Position numbers and translations under genes: made by a program
Assembly (NCBI RefSeq): GCF_014202275.1
Contig: NZ_JACHGF010000004.1
Coordinates: 270,928-334,927 of the forward strand
Direction: 5' to 3'
Origin: Rhabdobacter roseus
GTDB taxonomy: Bacteria; Bacteroidota; Bacteroidia; Cytophagales; Spirosomataceae
Length of the DNA stretch: 64,000 bases
The notes under the pieces: generated by a model
Told to the model about the DNA's origin: nothing
Databases searched by the model: none
The model's input: only the letters and a program-made list of their open reading frames with translations
In this document: positions 17,056 to 26,263 of the stretch, one piece after another
Numbering within the stretch: position 1 is the stretch's first letter
How the letters are laid out: every line of letters starts with the position of its first letter

Positions 17056-17361
17056 ATGAACGGAAATCAAAAATTTCTGCTAGGTACGCTGGGAGCGGCG
17101 GCAGCAGGTGTAGCAGTAGGTATGCTGGTAGCCCCTAAGAAAGGTGCTGACACCCGTAATTTGATCAAAGACAAGGCCAACGACCTGTCGGGCAACGCCA
17201 AAGATACCTACGAAAAAGGAATTAAAGAACTAGCTACTTTGACCGAGCGCCTCAAAGAAGGAGTGCTCCATAGCCTGGATCTGGCCAAAGATAAAGCCGA
17301 TGGCCTGGCCAAAACGGCGAGCGAAAACGGTAAAAAAGCCGTACAGAACGCCACCTACTAA
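17056..17361 (+). CDS. YtxH-domain protein
   Basis: 101 residues. A Gly/Ala-rich membrane segment (about 8-27) ends in APKKGADTRN, the YtxH signature, followed by a long amphipathic helix rich in Lys and Glu (about 33-97). Related small proteins are membrane-anchored and often stress-related; the precise role is unknown. A strong hairpin follows at 17388. Confidence 0.85.
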   Translation: MNGNQKFLLGTLGAAAAGVAVGMLVAPKKGADTRNLIKDKANDLSGNAKDTYEKGIKELATLTERLKEGVLHSLDLAKDKADGLAKTASENGKKAVQNATY

Positions 17362-17387
17362 GCGTAGCGCCTCACAAGAGCCTTATA

Positions 17388-17431
17388 AACAAAGCGGAGC
17401 AGTCTGGTCATACAGGCTGCTCCGCTTTGTT
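17388..17431. terminator. bidirectional terminator
   Basis: Arms AACAAAGCGGAGCAGTCTG and CAGGCTGCTCCGCTTTGTT pair over 19 bases with a single G-U. It lies between the ytxH-like gene (plus) and the DUF2911 gene (minus), whose stops face each other. Confidence 0.88.
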
Positions 17432-17451
17432 GTGTCATAGGGGGTTGCCCC

Positions 17452-18306
17452 TTACTTACCACACTGCTTGAGGAGCTTCTGATGATTGAGGATGTAGGCG
17501 TCGTCGCCCGCTTCCTGAGCCAGCTTTAGACCTTTCTGGGCGTCGGCTACGGCTACGTCGCACTGTCCTATTTTGGCGGCAATCTTGCCGCGTAGGTAGT
17601 AGGTCCAGTACTTTTGGTCTTGCTCTACCACTTTAGTAGCCCACTCGTAGGCCTTTTTGAGGTCACGGTTGGTATCGTAGTAGTAGTTAGCGGCGGCGGA
17701 GAGCGTGCCTATGTTTGCGTCGCTGGCGGTGGTTTTTTCCTGGATCTCGGCCAGGATTTTGGCCTCCGAGTCGTGCTTGATGCTAAACTTGGCCTGTACA
17801 TTCTCCCAGCGGATGGCCACGGCCGTTTCGGAGGCGGTGAAGTCCGTAAACTCAATGGTGAAGTACTCTTCGGGTTTGGCGAGCTTTTGAGCCTTCACGT
17901 TGAAGCGCAGCACGTCGTTCTCGGGCTTGTAGGTGTAAGCTCCCCATATGTTGGCATCCTTGCTCAGGATGATCGTCCACTCGTTCTGATTCGGAATGGT
18001 GAAGAGCCCGTAGGTACCTGCGGCCACTTTCTGGCCGTTGACCAGCATCTCGTCCGACAGGATCAGGTTGGTGATCTTGTTGGCGCCGGTGCGCCATACC
18101 TTGCCGTAAGGTACCTGCGTACCAAACATGGTGCGGCCTTTGAGGGCCGGGCGGCTGTACTCGACGGTCACTTTGCCCAGCCCTACCGCCTGCGAAATGG
18201 TGGCCGCCGGGCTTGGTTGAGGAGTCTGGATTTGGGCCTGGGCCAGGGTGATGCTGAAGGCCAGGAATAAGCCCAGCGCGCTGCGTTGTAAGAAATTGTT
18301 CTTCAT
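17452..18306 (-). CDS. DUF2911 periplasmic protein with TPR-like C-terminus
   Basis: 284 residues from the ATG at 18306, chosen because it begins a clean signal peptide (MKNNFLQRSALGLFLAFS...AQAQ). The DUF2911 domain fills about 35-190 (VTVEYSRPALKGR, WRTGANKITNL, GTYGLFTIP). The C-terminal 90 residues form helical repeats (NYYYDTNRDLKKAYEWA, LRGKIAAKIGQ) of TPR type. DUF2911 is common in Bacteroidota and has no settled function. It lies 53 bases after dnaG on the same strand. Confidence 0.88.
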   Translation of the reverse strand: MKNNFLQRSALGLFLAFSITLAQAQIQTPQPSPAATISQAVGLGKVTVEYSRPALKGRTMFGTQVPYGKVWRTGANKITNLILSDEMLVNGQKVAAGTYGLFTIPNQNEWTIILSKDANIWGAYTYKPENDVLRFNVKAQKLAKPEEYFTIEFTDFTASETAVAIRWENVQAKFSIKHDSEAKILAEIQEKTTASDANIGTLSAAANYYYDTNRDLKKAYEWATKVVEQDQKYWTYYLRGKIAAKIGQCDVAVADAQKGLKLAQEAGDDAYILNHQKLLKQCGK

Positions 18307-18359
18307 AGAATTGATCGGGTAGAAAAGGGATTGAAACAACGAAAAATTAAAGTTGATTT

Positions 18360-20333
18360 TCAGGATACGACCGTACCCAGTAGCTGTGCGATTTCTTTTT
18401 CAATGATTTTGTGCTGCATGAATTGTTGTAAAAGTGAATCGGTTTCGTCCGCGGTCGATGCGTGCATGAGTTTTTCCCGGATATTTTTCATGATCAAATC
18501 ATTATGCCCTTTTTTGAGGCGAAGGATGTTCGTATAGGCCAAATCGTGTAGCTTGTCCAGCTCGGTAGGTACGTAAATCTCGTACTTCTGCGACCACTGC
18601 TCACTCAGGTGGTGGCGTGGCGTCACCATGCCGATCGCCTCGGACTGAATTTCCGGGTCGAGGTGGTTGAGAAAATAATCCGTATCGGGTACTTCGCCGC
18701 GGCTAAAAGCCTGCCGAAAAACCAGCAGCAAATGATTGTACAGGGGCGTATGAAACTCCAGGCCGGCGAGCTCGCTCAGCATGTAGTGGCAGAGGGAAAT
18801 ACCCGGCTCCAGCTCCCGCCTGCCGTGGCTCACCAGGAGCCGGATGCATTCTTCTTCGTGGTAGGAAATCAGCTCGCGCTGGGGTACGGTTCGGGCGGGC
18901 GGGTCGGCAAAGAAATCCGGGCCGGGCTCGGGAGAGGTACTTATTTCCTGCGGACCACTGGGAGTGCGCGCTTCGGTGCGGTCGTGATCGCGCTGTTTTT
19001 GGCCCTGCTGCTTGCGCAGCAGCTTATTGCCTTCCGAGATGAGCATTTGCTCCTCCACCTTCAGCATTTCGGAGGTACGTCGGAAAAAGATCTGCCGCTT
19101 GATGGCGTCGGGGATCTTGACGATACTACCCACTACCTCGCTGATGACCTCGGCGCGCCGGAAGGGGTCCTGGCCCGCGTCGAGCAGGAGGGTTTCGGCC
19201 TTGAAGGTAATGAAGTCCCGGGCGGCGCGGCCCAGGTACTCCTTAAAAGCCTGCGCGCCCACGCGCTGTACGTAGCTGTCGGGGTCTTCACCTTCGGGAA
19301 AGGTCACGACGTTCACGTTGAGGCCTTCTTCCAGCACCAGATCCAGTCCGCGCAGGGCCGCTTTGATCCCCGCCGGGTCGCCGTCGTACAGAATGGTGAC
19401 GTTGGGTGTGAAGCGGCCAATAAGCCGGATCTGCTCCACCGTGAGCGAAGTACCCGAGGAAGCCACCACGTTTTCGATACCGGCCTGGTGCAGTGACACT
19501 ACGTCGGTGTAGCCCTCCACCAAGTAGCAGACGTCCTGCTGCCGGATGGCGTTCTTGGCCTGGAAGATGCCGTAAAGTACCTCACTCTTGTGGTATACGG
19601 ACGTTTCGGGAGAATTGAGGTACTTAGGCTGGTGGGCGGCTTTGCTCTTATCTACCTTAAGAATGCGCGCGCCAAAGGCAATGACTTTCCCGGCTACGTT
19701 ATGGATCGGAAAAATCACCCGGCCCCGGAAACGGTCGTAGCCCACGGTACTGCTACCTTCCTTCCGGATCAGCAAGCCCGCTTTTTCGAGCACATCGGCC
19801 TGGTAGCCTTTGGCCAAGGCGGCCTGCGTGAAGGCATCCCAGACGTCGGGACTATACCCCAGCTCGAATTTCTTCAGGATGGTATCGTTGAAGCCGCGCT
19901 CCCGGAAGTAGCTGAGGCCGATGGCCTGGCCTTCGTCGGTGCGCAGGAGCTGCTCCTGGTAGAAGCTCTTGGCGTAGTTAAGCACAATGTACAGGCTTTC
20001 GCGCTCGTTTTGGCGCAGGGCCTCTTCGTCAGTCACCTCCTCTTCCTGGATCTCGATATGGTACTTTTGGGCCAGGTAGCGGAGGGCCTCCCCGTAGCCC
20101 ACGTTGTCGATGTCCATTACGAACTTCACGGGGTCACCCGCCGCGCCGCAGCCGAAGCATTTAAAAATCTGCCGGGCCGGATTGACGTTGAACGAAGGCG
20201 TTTTTTCGTTATGAAAAGGACAGCAAGCCGTGTAGTTGGAGCCCCGCTTTTTCAGCGACACAAAGTCCCCCACTACCTCCACGATGTCGGCGGCCTGCTT
20301 GATACGCTCTACGGTTTCGGGATTGATTCGCAT
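18360..20333 (-). CDS. dnaG: DNA primase
   Basis: 657 residues from the ATG at 20333 (MRINPETVERIKQ). The zinc-binding CHC2 domain is near the N-terminus (CCPFHNEKTPSF...FKCFGCG), followed by the primase core and a Toprim fold (VEGYTDVVSL, GTSLT, DGDPAG). The C-terminal part after about 440 is low in similarity motifs and probably binds DnaB. It makes RNA primers for replication. A promoter is predicted just upstream, overlapping the hairpin at 20387. Confidence 0.96.
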   Translation of the reverse strand: MRINPETVERIKQAADIVEVVGDFVSLKKRGSNYTACCPFHNEKTPSFNVNPARQIFKCFGCGAAGDPVKFVMDIDNVGYGEALRYLAQKYHIEIQEEEVTDEEALRQNERESLYIVLNYAKSFYQEQLLRTDEGQAIGLSYFRERGFNDTILKKFELGYSPDVWDAFTQAALAKGYQADVLEKAGLLIRKEGSSTVGYDRFRGRVIFPIHNVAGKVIAFGARILKVDKSKAAHQPKYLNSPETSVYHKSEVLYGIFQAKNAIRQQDVCYLVEGYTDVVSLHQAGIENVVASSGTSLTVEQIRLIGRFTPNVTILYDGDPAGIKAALRGLDLVLEEGLNVNVVTFPEGEDPDSYVQRVGAQAFKEYLGRAARDFITFKAETLLLDAGQDPFRRAEVISEVVGSIVKIPDAIKRQIFFRRTSEMLKVEEQMLISEGNKLLRKQQGQKQRDHDRTEARTPSGPQEISTSPEPGPDFFADPPARTVPQRELISYHEEECIRLLVSHGRRELEPGISLCHYMLSELAGLEFHTPLYNHLLLVFRQAFSRGEVPDTDYFLNHLDPEIQSEAIGMVTPRHHLSEQWSQKYEIYVPTELDKLHDLAYTNILRLKKGHNDLIMKNIREKLMHASTADETDSLLQQFMQHKIIEKEIAQLLGTVVS

Positions 20334-20377
20334 GGTTACTATAAATGCCAAGGTAAGTCTACAGACCGACCGTAAAG

Positions 20378-20406
20378 CAAAGGTAGAAAAAGCCGCCCAT
20401 CATCAA
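20378..20406 (-). promoter_or_regulatory. predicted dnaG promoter
   Basis: Minus strand: TTG (20406-20404), 18-base spacer, TACCTTTG (20385-20378), a good Bacteroidota match 45 bases before the dnaG ATG. The -33 element lies in the loop/arm of the preceding terminator, so promoter and terminator overlap. Confidence 0.7.
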
Positions 20407-20416
20407 GCGGCTTTTT
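20387..20416 (-). terminator. terminator between the TerC pseudogene and dnaG
   Basis: Arms AAAAAGCCGC and GCGGCTTTTT with a 10-base loop; T-run on both strands. Confidence 0.8.
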
Positions 20417-20531
20417 CGTGAAAGTACCAGACCCGGTACGCACTAAAACCCAGACCCAGGGAAAGTACTTAGGAGACAAGCTGTTGAAAAATACAACAGT
20501 TTGAGATAAGTTTCGTCATAGTGGCGACCCG

Positions 20532-21280
20532 CTACTCCATCCAATCGCAGGGCTGTACGAGTGCCTGTTTTTTTTCGTAGCGCCTATTCAGCAGCTCTAC
20601 CACAAACGAAAACGCCATCGCAAAGTAGGCGTACCCTTCGGGGCTTTCGTCGTGGAAAGCCTCCGCTACCAGCCAGGTACCGATTATCAGTAGAAACGAT
20701 AAGGGGAGGATTTTGATTGACAAATGCTTGTTGGCAAAAGCCTCGATTCTGGCGGCCGAAATGATCATGATGAAAGTAGAAATTACTAAAGCTAGGATCA
20801 TGATTGTCACTTGCTTAACCAGGCCTACGGCCGTCAGAACGGAGTCGAAAGAGAAGATGGTATTCAGGAGTGTAATTTGTACTAAATCCTGACCGAACGA
20901 GCGCCTGGCTTTGCCCCCGCCGTTGTCCTGAGACAGGTGTTGGGTCTCACTTTCGAGCTTGTGGTAGATTTCTCACGTGGTGCTGTAAAGCAGACATCCC
21001 CCCCACCCAGTAGTATCAGATCCCGGCTGCTAAGGCCGTGCTCAAGCACCGTGGTCTGGTTTTCTTCCAAGACGATGCTCCAGGATATAGAAAAGAGCAA
21101 GGCTATGGGAAGTTCCAGAGCGATGAGAAGAGCATACTTCTAAATCTATATCTGCTGATTTTCAGGTAGTTTTGTTGATATAGCGATGGTAAAAATAATG
21201 TTGTTGCTACCCGGTCCTACCTCCAGAAGCGCCTGGGTGCGTAAACTAATAACTGCATCCGTAGTAAGGAGTAGGTCCAT
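20532..21280 (-). pseudogene. TerC-family membrane protein, disrupted
   Basis: Reading the minus strand from the ATG at 21280 gives MDLLLTTDAVISL...NNIIFTIAISTKLPENQQI, the TerC N-terminus. It is then cut by two TAG codons close together, resumes as KYALLIALELPIALLFSISW, and shifts frame in a run of six G near 21000. It resumes as CLLYSTT, meets a TGA, and continues EIYHKLESETQ...DLVQITLLNTIFSFDSVLTAVGLV into an open C-terminal half ending at 20532. At least three stops and one frameshift exist. The usual G-I-D-N metal-site string has also decayed to G-S-N-N. The open C-terminal fragment (20532-20810) should not be called as an intact gene. Confidence 0.9.
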
Positions 21281-21586
21281 GAGGCCGGACTAAGGGGATA
21301 TAATCTACGGTGATAGGTTAAAAATAAATTAATTCTCAGCGCTGTAGATAGCAATCTTCTTTTTTATTAGTTGTTTTGCAAACTTTTCAGGTGAGCCCAT
21401 GTAGGGCTGGCACAGAATTTGTACTTTTTTGTGACATCAGAAAGTAATTTTCCGGTTACAAATACTACAGAAGGTCCTGGCGCAAGATATGAGATCCTTC
21501 CCTCGAAGAGGGCGTAACGATAGTTAAAACATAGTGTGTGTATAGTGTGGAACAGAGCATGGATGTATGTCCGTGCTTTTGTTTTG
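21281..21586. other. intergenic stretch with a hairpin, no supported gene
   Basis: AT-rich spacer between the TerC remnant and the end of the polysaccharide operon. An open frame overlaps it and the last bases of the polymerase gene, but it shows no family I recognise. The only structure seen is the hairpin at 21556. Confidence 0.6.
21556..21577. terminator. possible terminator at the end of the polysaccharide operon
   Basis: Arms AGCATGGA and TCCGTGCT with a 6-base loop, 9 bases beyond the stop at 21587. The T-rich side is on the plus strand, so its role for the minus-strand operon is uncertain. Confidence 0.4.
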
Positions 21587-22849
21587 TTAGGGGGTGGCAG
21601 CAGGAAGTGAAGTCTTTTGCCATTGCTTGATCTGAATCTTAAGCTTGGCGAAAATGCGCGCATATCCCATGAGCAATATCATCATAAACCAGGGGAAAAA
21701 CAGAAATTGCCCGCCCGTAAGGTTGCTTTCAAAGTAGGGGATGATCATGAAAGGGGGGAGGAAAAGATACTGTTCCGAGAAAAAACGCATGAAGTTCCAG
21801 CCGGGGCGGATCACGATGAGGTAAAAGAAGAACGAGAACATCAGTAGCCCGGTGCCAAAAAGTACCTCAAAATAGGAATTATGGTAGCCCCCCCAGGAGG
21901 TAATTGACTTTATTTTTCGCTTATTAAAAATCCCGATTCCGGTAACCCACAAGGAGGGTTGGCTCTTGAAGTGAGTAATCATGGATCGGGCGACACCGGC
22001 TCGGGCTTCCCCTTTTTTGGCTTGTACTTCGGTCTTTTTTACCCGGGCATTTAGCGCTGATTTAGGATCTTTAAGCAGAAAAATAATAAGCCCCAGCGGA
22101 AGCAGGGCTAGTAAAAACTTGTAATAAATGGGAAACCGCTGATAGCGAAAGGTGAAAAGGAGCGCCACAAAGGACAAGCTTAACCAGGAGGTCCGGTTGC
22201 CAGAAATGAGGACCAGGTACATGGCTACGCCGCAAAAGGCGATGATCAACCAGCGTCGCCAAAAAGGGAGCGACTGCGAGCGTAAAAGATCGATTCCGGT
22301 AACCAAAAAGATGGTTCCCGACCAGCCGTAGTGGTTAGACACAAAGGCATTCCCTTCGTTTTCGGAGGAGATGAAATAGATGTTGGTGTTGCTAAGGCTA
22401 CCTCCGGTAAGAAAAAAGCTGACGAGCGGAATCATATACACCCAGTTGATACTACTCAGAAAGGCCCCCAGAATTTCTTTGATAGGGTAGCTAAGGAGTA
22501 AGCTCCCGACCGTAAGCGCTACGTATAAAAAGGGAACAATAAACGTGAGCGCCCGAACCATAGAAATAAGGGGCTCCGGCGTGAATACGGAGAAAAGAAA
22601 AAGAACGAGGGATAAAATGAATACCGACTGGGCATAGTGTACAACCAAGCGGAGTAAATGGATATTTAGCCTAATCAGGTAGATCAACGAAAACGCAAGG
22701 ACGCCGTACTTGATAAGCCGCATGGGCCCTACGCTGGCCATCCCCGACAATACCGCCAACGCGTAGCCCACAATTACGAGAGCCATATTCAGAACCAGTA
22801 GTCTGAACAGGGTATTCTGGTAGATGCTATGGTTGGTACGTTCTTTCAA
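21587..22849 (-). CDS. O-antigen polymerase/ligase-like membrane protein (Wzy-type)
   Basis: 420 residues with about ten to twelve hydrophobic segments. The region ISGNRTSWLSL (about 206-216) and the large loop ending in GGYHNSYFEVLFGTG fit the Wzy_C/O-antigen ligase family, in which the His-Asn pair is conserved. It would join lipid-linked repeat units or ligate glycan. The start is a TTG at 22849 overlapping the previous stop by 4 bases (TTGA); no ATG is better placed. It is the last gene of the locus. Confidence 0.8.
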   Translation of the reverse strand: MKERTNHSIYQNTLFRLLVLNMALVIVGYALAVLSGMASVGPMRLIKYGVLAFSLIYLIRLNIHLLRLVVHYAQSVFILSLVLFLFSVFTPEPLISMVRALTFIVPFLYVALTVGSLLLSYPIKEILGAFLSSINWVYMIPLVSFFLTGGSLSNTNIYFISSENEGNAFVSNHYGWSGTIFLVTGIDLLRSQSLPFWRRWLIIAFCGVAMYLVLISGNRTSWLSLSFVALLFTFRYQRFPIYYKFLLALLPLGLIIFLLKDPKSALNARVKKTEVQAKKGEARAGVARSMITHFKSQPSLWVTGIGIFNKRKIKSITSWGGYHNSYFEVLFGTGLLMFSFFFYLIVIRPGWNFMRFFSEQYLFLPPFMIIPYFESNLTGGQFLFFPWFMMILLMGYARIFAKLKIQIKQWQKTSLPAATP

Positions 22850-23955
22850 GAAGCAAGCAAGGAAAGAAAATTAGTCAGCAATTGTTCTTTAGAAAACCGC
22901 TGGGTTTGCTGCAGCCCAGCCTGAATTTTCTTCGTACGCAGCGCAGGGTTTTTTAGGCACTCTTCAATGGCGCGGGCCAGGGCGGAGGCGTTCCCCGGTG
23001 GAACCATCCAGCCGCAGGTACCTTGATCAAGTACCTCCGGGATTCCGCCCACCTGGGTAGTGATAACCGGCCTGGCCCGGGCCAGCGCTTCCAGGTTGGC
23101 TACTCCCAAAGCTTCTTTGTACGAAGGTACGCAAAATAGTGCGCAGGCTTCCATTTCCCGAAACACAATCTCTTGTGGTTGCTTCCCTAAAACGGTCAGG
23201 GTCGTATTTTCGGTATTTTTAAATAAAAGTTCGATGGCGGGCTGGTCCCGTGGATTGGAGCCAATGACGACCAGCTCAAACCGAAACGGAAGTACTTGCA
23301 AGGCTTGAGCGAGTACTGCCAGGCCGCCTCGTCTGTAATCATTTTTAACAAATAAAATACGGACGGGGCTCTGGTACTTATCGGCGGCCGGGAGCGAGGG
23401 TTGAACCAGCTCAATGCCTTTGTAAAGGCGCTGAATTTTTGCTGGGGGTACTTGGTAGGCGGTTATTATTTTATTTTTCAGGTAGTCGGAATTGACAATG
23501 ATCTGGCTGGCCCGGTGCGCCATGCGCTTTTCGGCCAGGCGGAAGGCCAGGTGCTTGAGGTAGTTTTTTAAAGAAACAGAACCCAGCGCTTCGGAGGAAT
23601 CCTCCACCAGGTTATCGTCATTGATCATACCCACGGTACGGCGGAAGCGATGCGCGCTCCACAGCCCCACCAGGGCATTATTATAGACCAGTACGTCGAA
23701 AGGGTACTGGTGCCGAAGGCGCATCGCTTCCCGGTGGTAGACCCACATGCGTATCAACTGGCTAAATAGAGAGGCTTTCCAGCGTGGCGGCATGGGTACT
23801 TGGTGTACGTAGGGGCGTGGCGCGCTAATGTCTTCCGTCAGGATACGGAGCTCGTGCTGAGGATACAGCTCATTGAGCTGCAGGAGCAGATTCGCAAACT
23901 TCACGGGGCCGTTTTCTACTACCTCGAAGACATTGGTACAAAACAGAATTTTCAT
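22846..23955 (-). CDS. GT4-family glycosyltransferase
   Basis: 369 residues, GT-B fold. The C-terminal donor-binding half has RILFVKNDYRRGGL (about 207-220), the E-x7-E string EALGVANLEAL (about 289-299) and VGGIPEVL. It would transfer a sugar from a nucleotide donor to the growing lipid-linked repeat; donor and acceptor are unknown. It overlaps both neighbours by 4 bases. Confidence 0.88.
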   Translation of the reverse strand: MKILFCTNVFEVVENGPVKFANLLLQLNELYPQHELRILTEDISAPRPYVHQVPMPPRWKASLFSQLIRMWVYHREAMRLRHQYPFDVLVYNNALVGLWSAHRFRRTVGMINDDNLVEDSSEALGSVSLKNYLKHLAFRLAEKRMAHRASQIIVNSDYLKNKIITAYQVPPAKIQRLYKGIELVQPSLPAADKYQSPVRILFVKNDYRRGGLAVLAQALQVLPFRFELVVIGSNPRDQPAIELLFKNTENTTLTVLGKQPQEIVFREMEACALFCVPSYKEALGVANLEALARARPVITTQVGGIPEVLDQGTCGWMVPPGNASALARAIEECLKNPALRTKKIQAGLQQTQRFSKEQLLTNFLSLLAS

Positions 23956-25001
23956 GCTTGTAAGAATCCGTGAGCGTTGACTAATTCGCTTTCTGCGGTT
24001 TCCCAGGTACAGTTTCGCCGCAGTGATTCATCAAAAGTATAGGCTTCCCGTTGTGTTTGCAGTTCCTGGGCTAGTTGGGGGTAGTTTATAGGAGCATACT
24101 GAGGTAGTACGTGCCCAAGCCGGTGCTGCTGCACCCAGCGGGCCACTTGTACCTCCGCGTTGATAATAACGGGCGTGCGGGTCTGGATGGCGTCATAAAT
24201 TTTGTTGGGACTGGCGTTGATGTTATTGGCATTGATGGGCGCGTAGACGCACAGGATGTAGTCGGCCCGGCGGGCAGCCAGCTGAAGGGCCTCGGCCTGC
24301 GGAAGTACCCCTAGCCACTCCACCTGCGGGTGCTGTGTCAGCGTACGGGAAGGCTCATCGGCCAGCCAGCCAGCCATCAGCAGGCGCACGTTTGGGTCGG
24401 CGGCCAGGAGATTTCGGGCCGTGGCGGTGCCGCGTTGCTCACCCAGCCAGCCGTAATACATGATCGTGAGGCCAGACGTACGTACCTTGGGCGGTAGGGC
24501 TGATAGGGTGTAGGGGTAGTTAGGAACAATATGGGCCTTCTTTTTCAAAAAATCGGGGAGCAGGGTCAGGCGGTTTTCGTCCGTTACAATTGCGCGATGA
24601 ATGGGCGCATAAACGAGCTTTTTTAGCCAAAGTACCTGGTTGCCGGGGCGGTTTTTTCGTAAAAAGATAGAATCAAAAATATCCAAAACTACCTGCTTTT
24701 GAAACCACAGCAAGGGCCAAAGTACCATGAGCTGAGGCTCGTTGATGATATGGACCGAGTGGTAGCGACGCGTAAGCAGCAGCCAGGCGCAGCGAAGAAA
24801 GTACCTCAGCAAGGTACCTGTAGAGGCCCTGGCCCCCGGGATGTAGTGTAGCTTGTGGGCGTACGCGGCGGCATAGCACAGGGAGGGGTCGGTACCTACC
24901 GCTACCAGCTCCACCGCGGCGTAGTGGCTGAGCGTTCGGACTTCTTTCGTAATCCGCATGTCGGAGCCATCGTTGAAGGAAAGGTAAAGGATGGTTGGCA
25001 T
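23952..25001 (-). CDS. glycosyltransferase, GT-B type
   Basis: 349 residues. The overall layout of a GT-B enzyme is seen: N-terminal ILYLSFNDGSDMRITKEV, central IMYYGWLGEQRGT and late SPNKIYDAIQTRTPVI, which takes the place of the usual E-x7-E region. I chose ATG at 25001 because it overlaps the previous stop as TGATG; a GTG one codon earlier at 25004 is possible. Sugar specificity cannot be read. Confidence 0.78.
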   Translation of the reverse strand: MPTILYLSFNDGSDMRITKEVRTLSHYAAVELVAVGTDPSLCYAAAYAHKLHYIPGARASTGTLLRYFLRCAWLLLTRRYHSVHIINEPQLMVLWPLLWFQKQVVLDIFDSIFLRKNRPGNQVLWLKKLVYAPIHRAIVTDENRLTLLPDFLKKKAHIVPNYPYTLSALPPKVRTSGLTIMYYGWLGEQRGTATARNLLAADPNVRLLMAGWLADEPSRTLTQHPQVEWLGVLPQAEALQLAARRADYILCVYAPINANNINASPNKIYDAIQTRTPVIINAEVQVARWVQQHRLGHVLPQYAPINYPQLAQELQTQREAYTFDESLRRNCTWETAESELVNAHGFLQA

Positions 25002-26263
25002 CACGTTATTTTAACAGCGTGGGGGTACTTGCGGCGCATTGCTTCGAGTACTTCGATGAGCCCCCATACCAGCAGAAGGTAGTTTCCATACATATAGGCT
25101 TGGATGGGGGGATAATAAAGTACATAGCCAGCCATACTAAGAACGACGAAAAGCAAGATTTTAAATTTCTTAAAGTACCAAAGTACCCCAACAAAAAGTA
25201 AGCCGCTGAATGAAACCAGGTAGTTAAGCCAATCGGGCGCTTTGTTGACGTAACCGATGCTAAAGCCGCCAAAAAAATTGATGACAGCATTTTTTAGCAG
25301 TAGGAAGGGCTTATCCTGCCAAATGGTTAAAAAGGTATGTTGAGTAATGTCGCGGTACTGTCTTTGTACAGGTAATTCAAAGTAATTTCCACCGGTAGAG
25401 GGGTTGAGCGGTATCCCCGTATGCTGCTCGTAGAGCGCGTAGGCGTCGTCGTCACTAAGGTTGATGCCATACGGATTGCTATAAGCTCCTACGCCTACGT
25501 ACATGGTATGCCAGGGATTTTTCTGATTGGGTACGTAGAGCCAGCTCCCTAGTAAGGCCAACCATACGGTGTATCCTATGGCCCATTTTTTCGATTTAAA
25601 CTTATACCAATACACGATACAGACCAGCACGGCAAATAAGGTAGTAGGACGAGCTAAAAGTACAAAAGGCAGTACGAACCAAAGTACCCCCCAACCTACG
25701 CGGTGACTAATTTTGAGACTGATAAACAGTAACCAAAACGAGGGTATTACCTGCCAGAAATAGTAATGGTTGAACGTAACAAATCGTAGGACTAGGGGAT
25801 TGAGAGCGTAAAGTACCAAAAAGAGTATTCGGAAGCTAGCTGAGAGATGCTGGGAAGAAAGCAGACTGTAACACAGGATGAGATGCACCAAACTTTGGAA
25901 TAAGATGATGGCCAACTGATGCCCTACGAAAGGAAAAAGAGTTGTAGCTGCCCGGATGAGGTAGGGGTACCCAATCGGATCGTAGATATAGGGGACTAGG
26001 ATAGTACTTTGGCGAAAGACATACGCATCTTCCTCGGCGACGCTTGCTAGCGCTTTGAAGTGCTTTACATCGTCAATGTCGATTAAAAATACCCGCTGGC
26101 CGGGCATAAGGTTTTGCGCGGCGGATAGAAAGGGGCCCATCCAATTGGAACTCATGCGCTGCCCCCGCCACTGGTAAAATGACCAACTTAAAGCAGCTAC
26201 CATTAAAATAACCGCGGCCAGAAGCAAGGCATTTTTGCGTTGAATCAAGGCTTGAGGTTTCAT
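25001..26263 (-). CDS. polytopic membrane protein, possible GT-C glycosyltransferase
   Basis: 420 residues with about ten membrane segments, the first at about 11-30. The first large loop carries acidic residues (FLIDIDDVKHF, about 79-89), as GT-C enzymes using lipid-linked sugars do, and later loops hold YDPIGYPYLIR and a long extracytoplasmic part around 250-310. I recognise no close family. The place between glycosyltransferases suggests sugar transfer on the outer face, or a subunit of repeat handling. Four-base overlaps on both sides. Confidence 0.6.
   Translation of the reverse strand: MKPQALIQRKNALLLAAVILMVAALSWSFYQWRGQRMSSNWMGPFLSAAQNLMPGQRVFLIDIDDVKHFKALASVAEEDAYVFRQSTILVPYIYDPIGYPYLIRAATTLFPFVGHQLAIILFQSLVHLILCYSLLSSQHLSASFRILFLVLYALNPLVLRFVTFNHYYFWQVIPSFWLLFISLKISHRVGWGVLWFVLPFVLLARPTTLFAVLVCIVYWYKFKSKKWAIGYTVWLALLGSWLYVPNQKNPWHTMYVGVGAYSNPYGINLSDDDAYALYEQHTGIPLNPSTGGNYFELPVQRQYRDITQHTFLTIWQDKPFLLLKNAVINFFGGFSIGYVNKAPDWLNYLVSFSGLLFVGVLWYFKKFKILLFVVLSMAGYVLYYPPIQAYMYGNYLLLVWGLIEVLEAMRRKYPHAVKIT

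Noticed and set aside
20532-20810. Small 92-residue membrane protein gene
   Set aside because: The frame continues upstream without a start and joins the disrupted TerC reading; it is the end of a pseudogene.
21367-21663. 98-codon minus-strand frame at the end of the polysaccharide operon
   Set aside because: It overlaps the Wzy-like gene by 77 bases in another frame, has no start context or family resemblance, and may be chance in AT-rich DNA.
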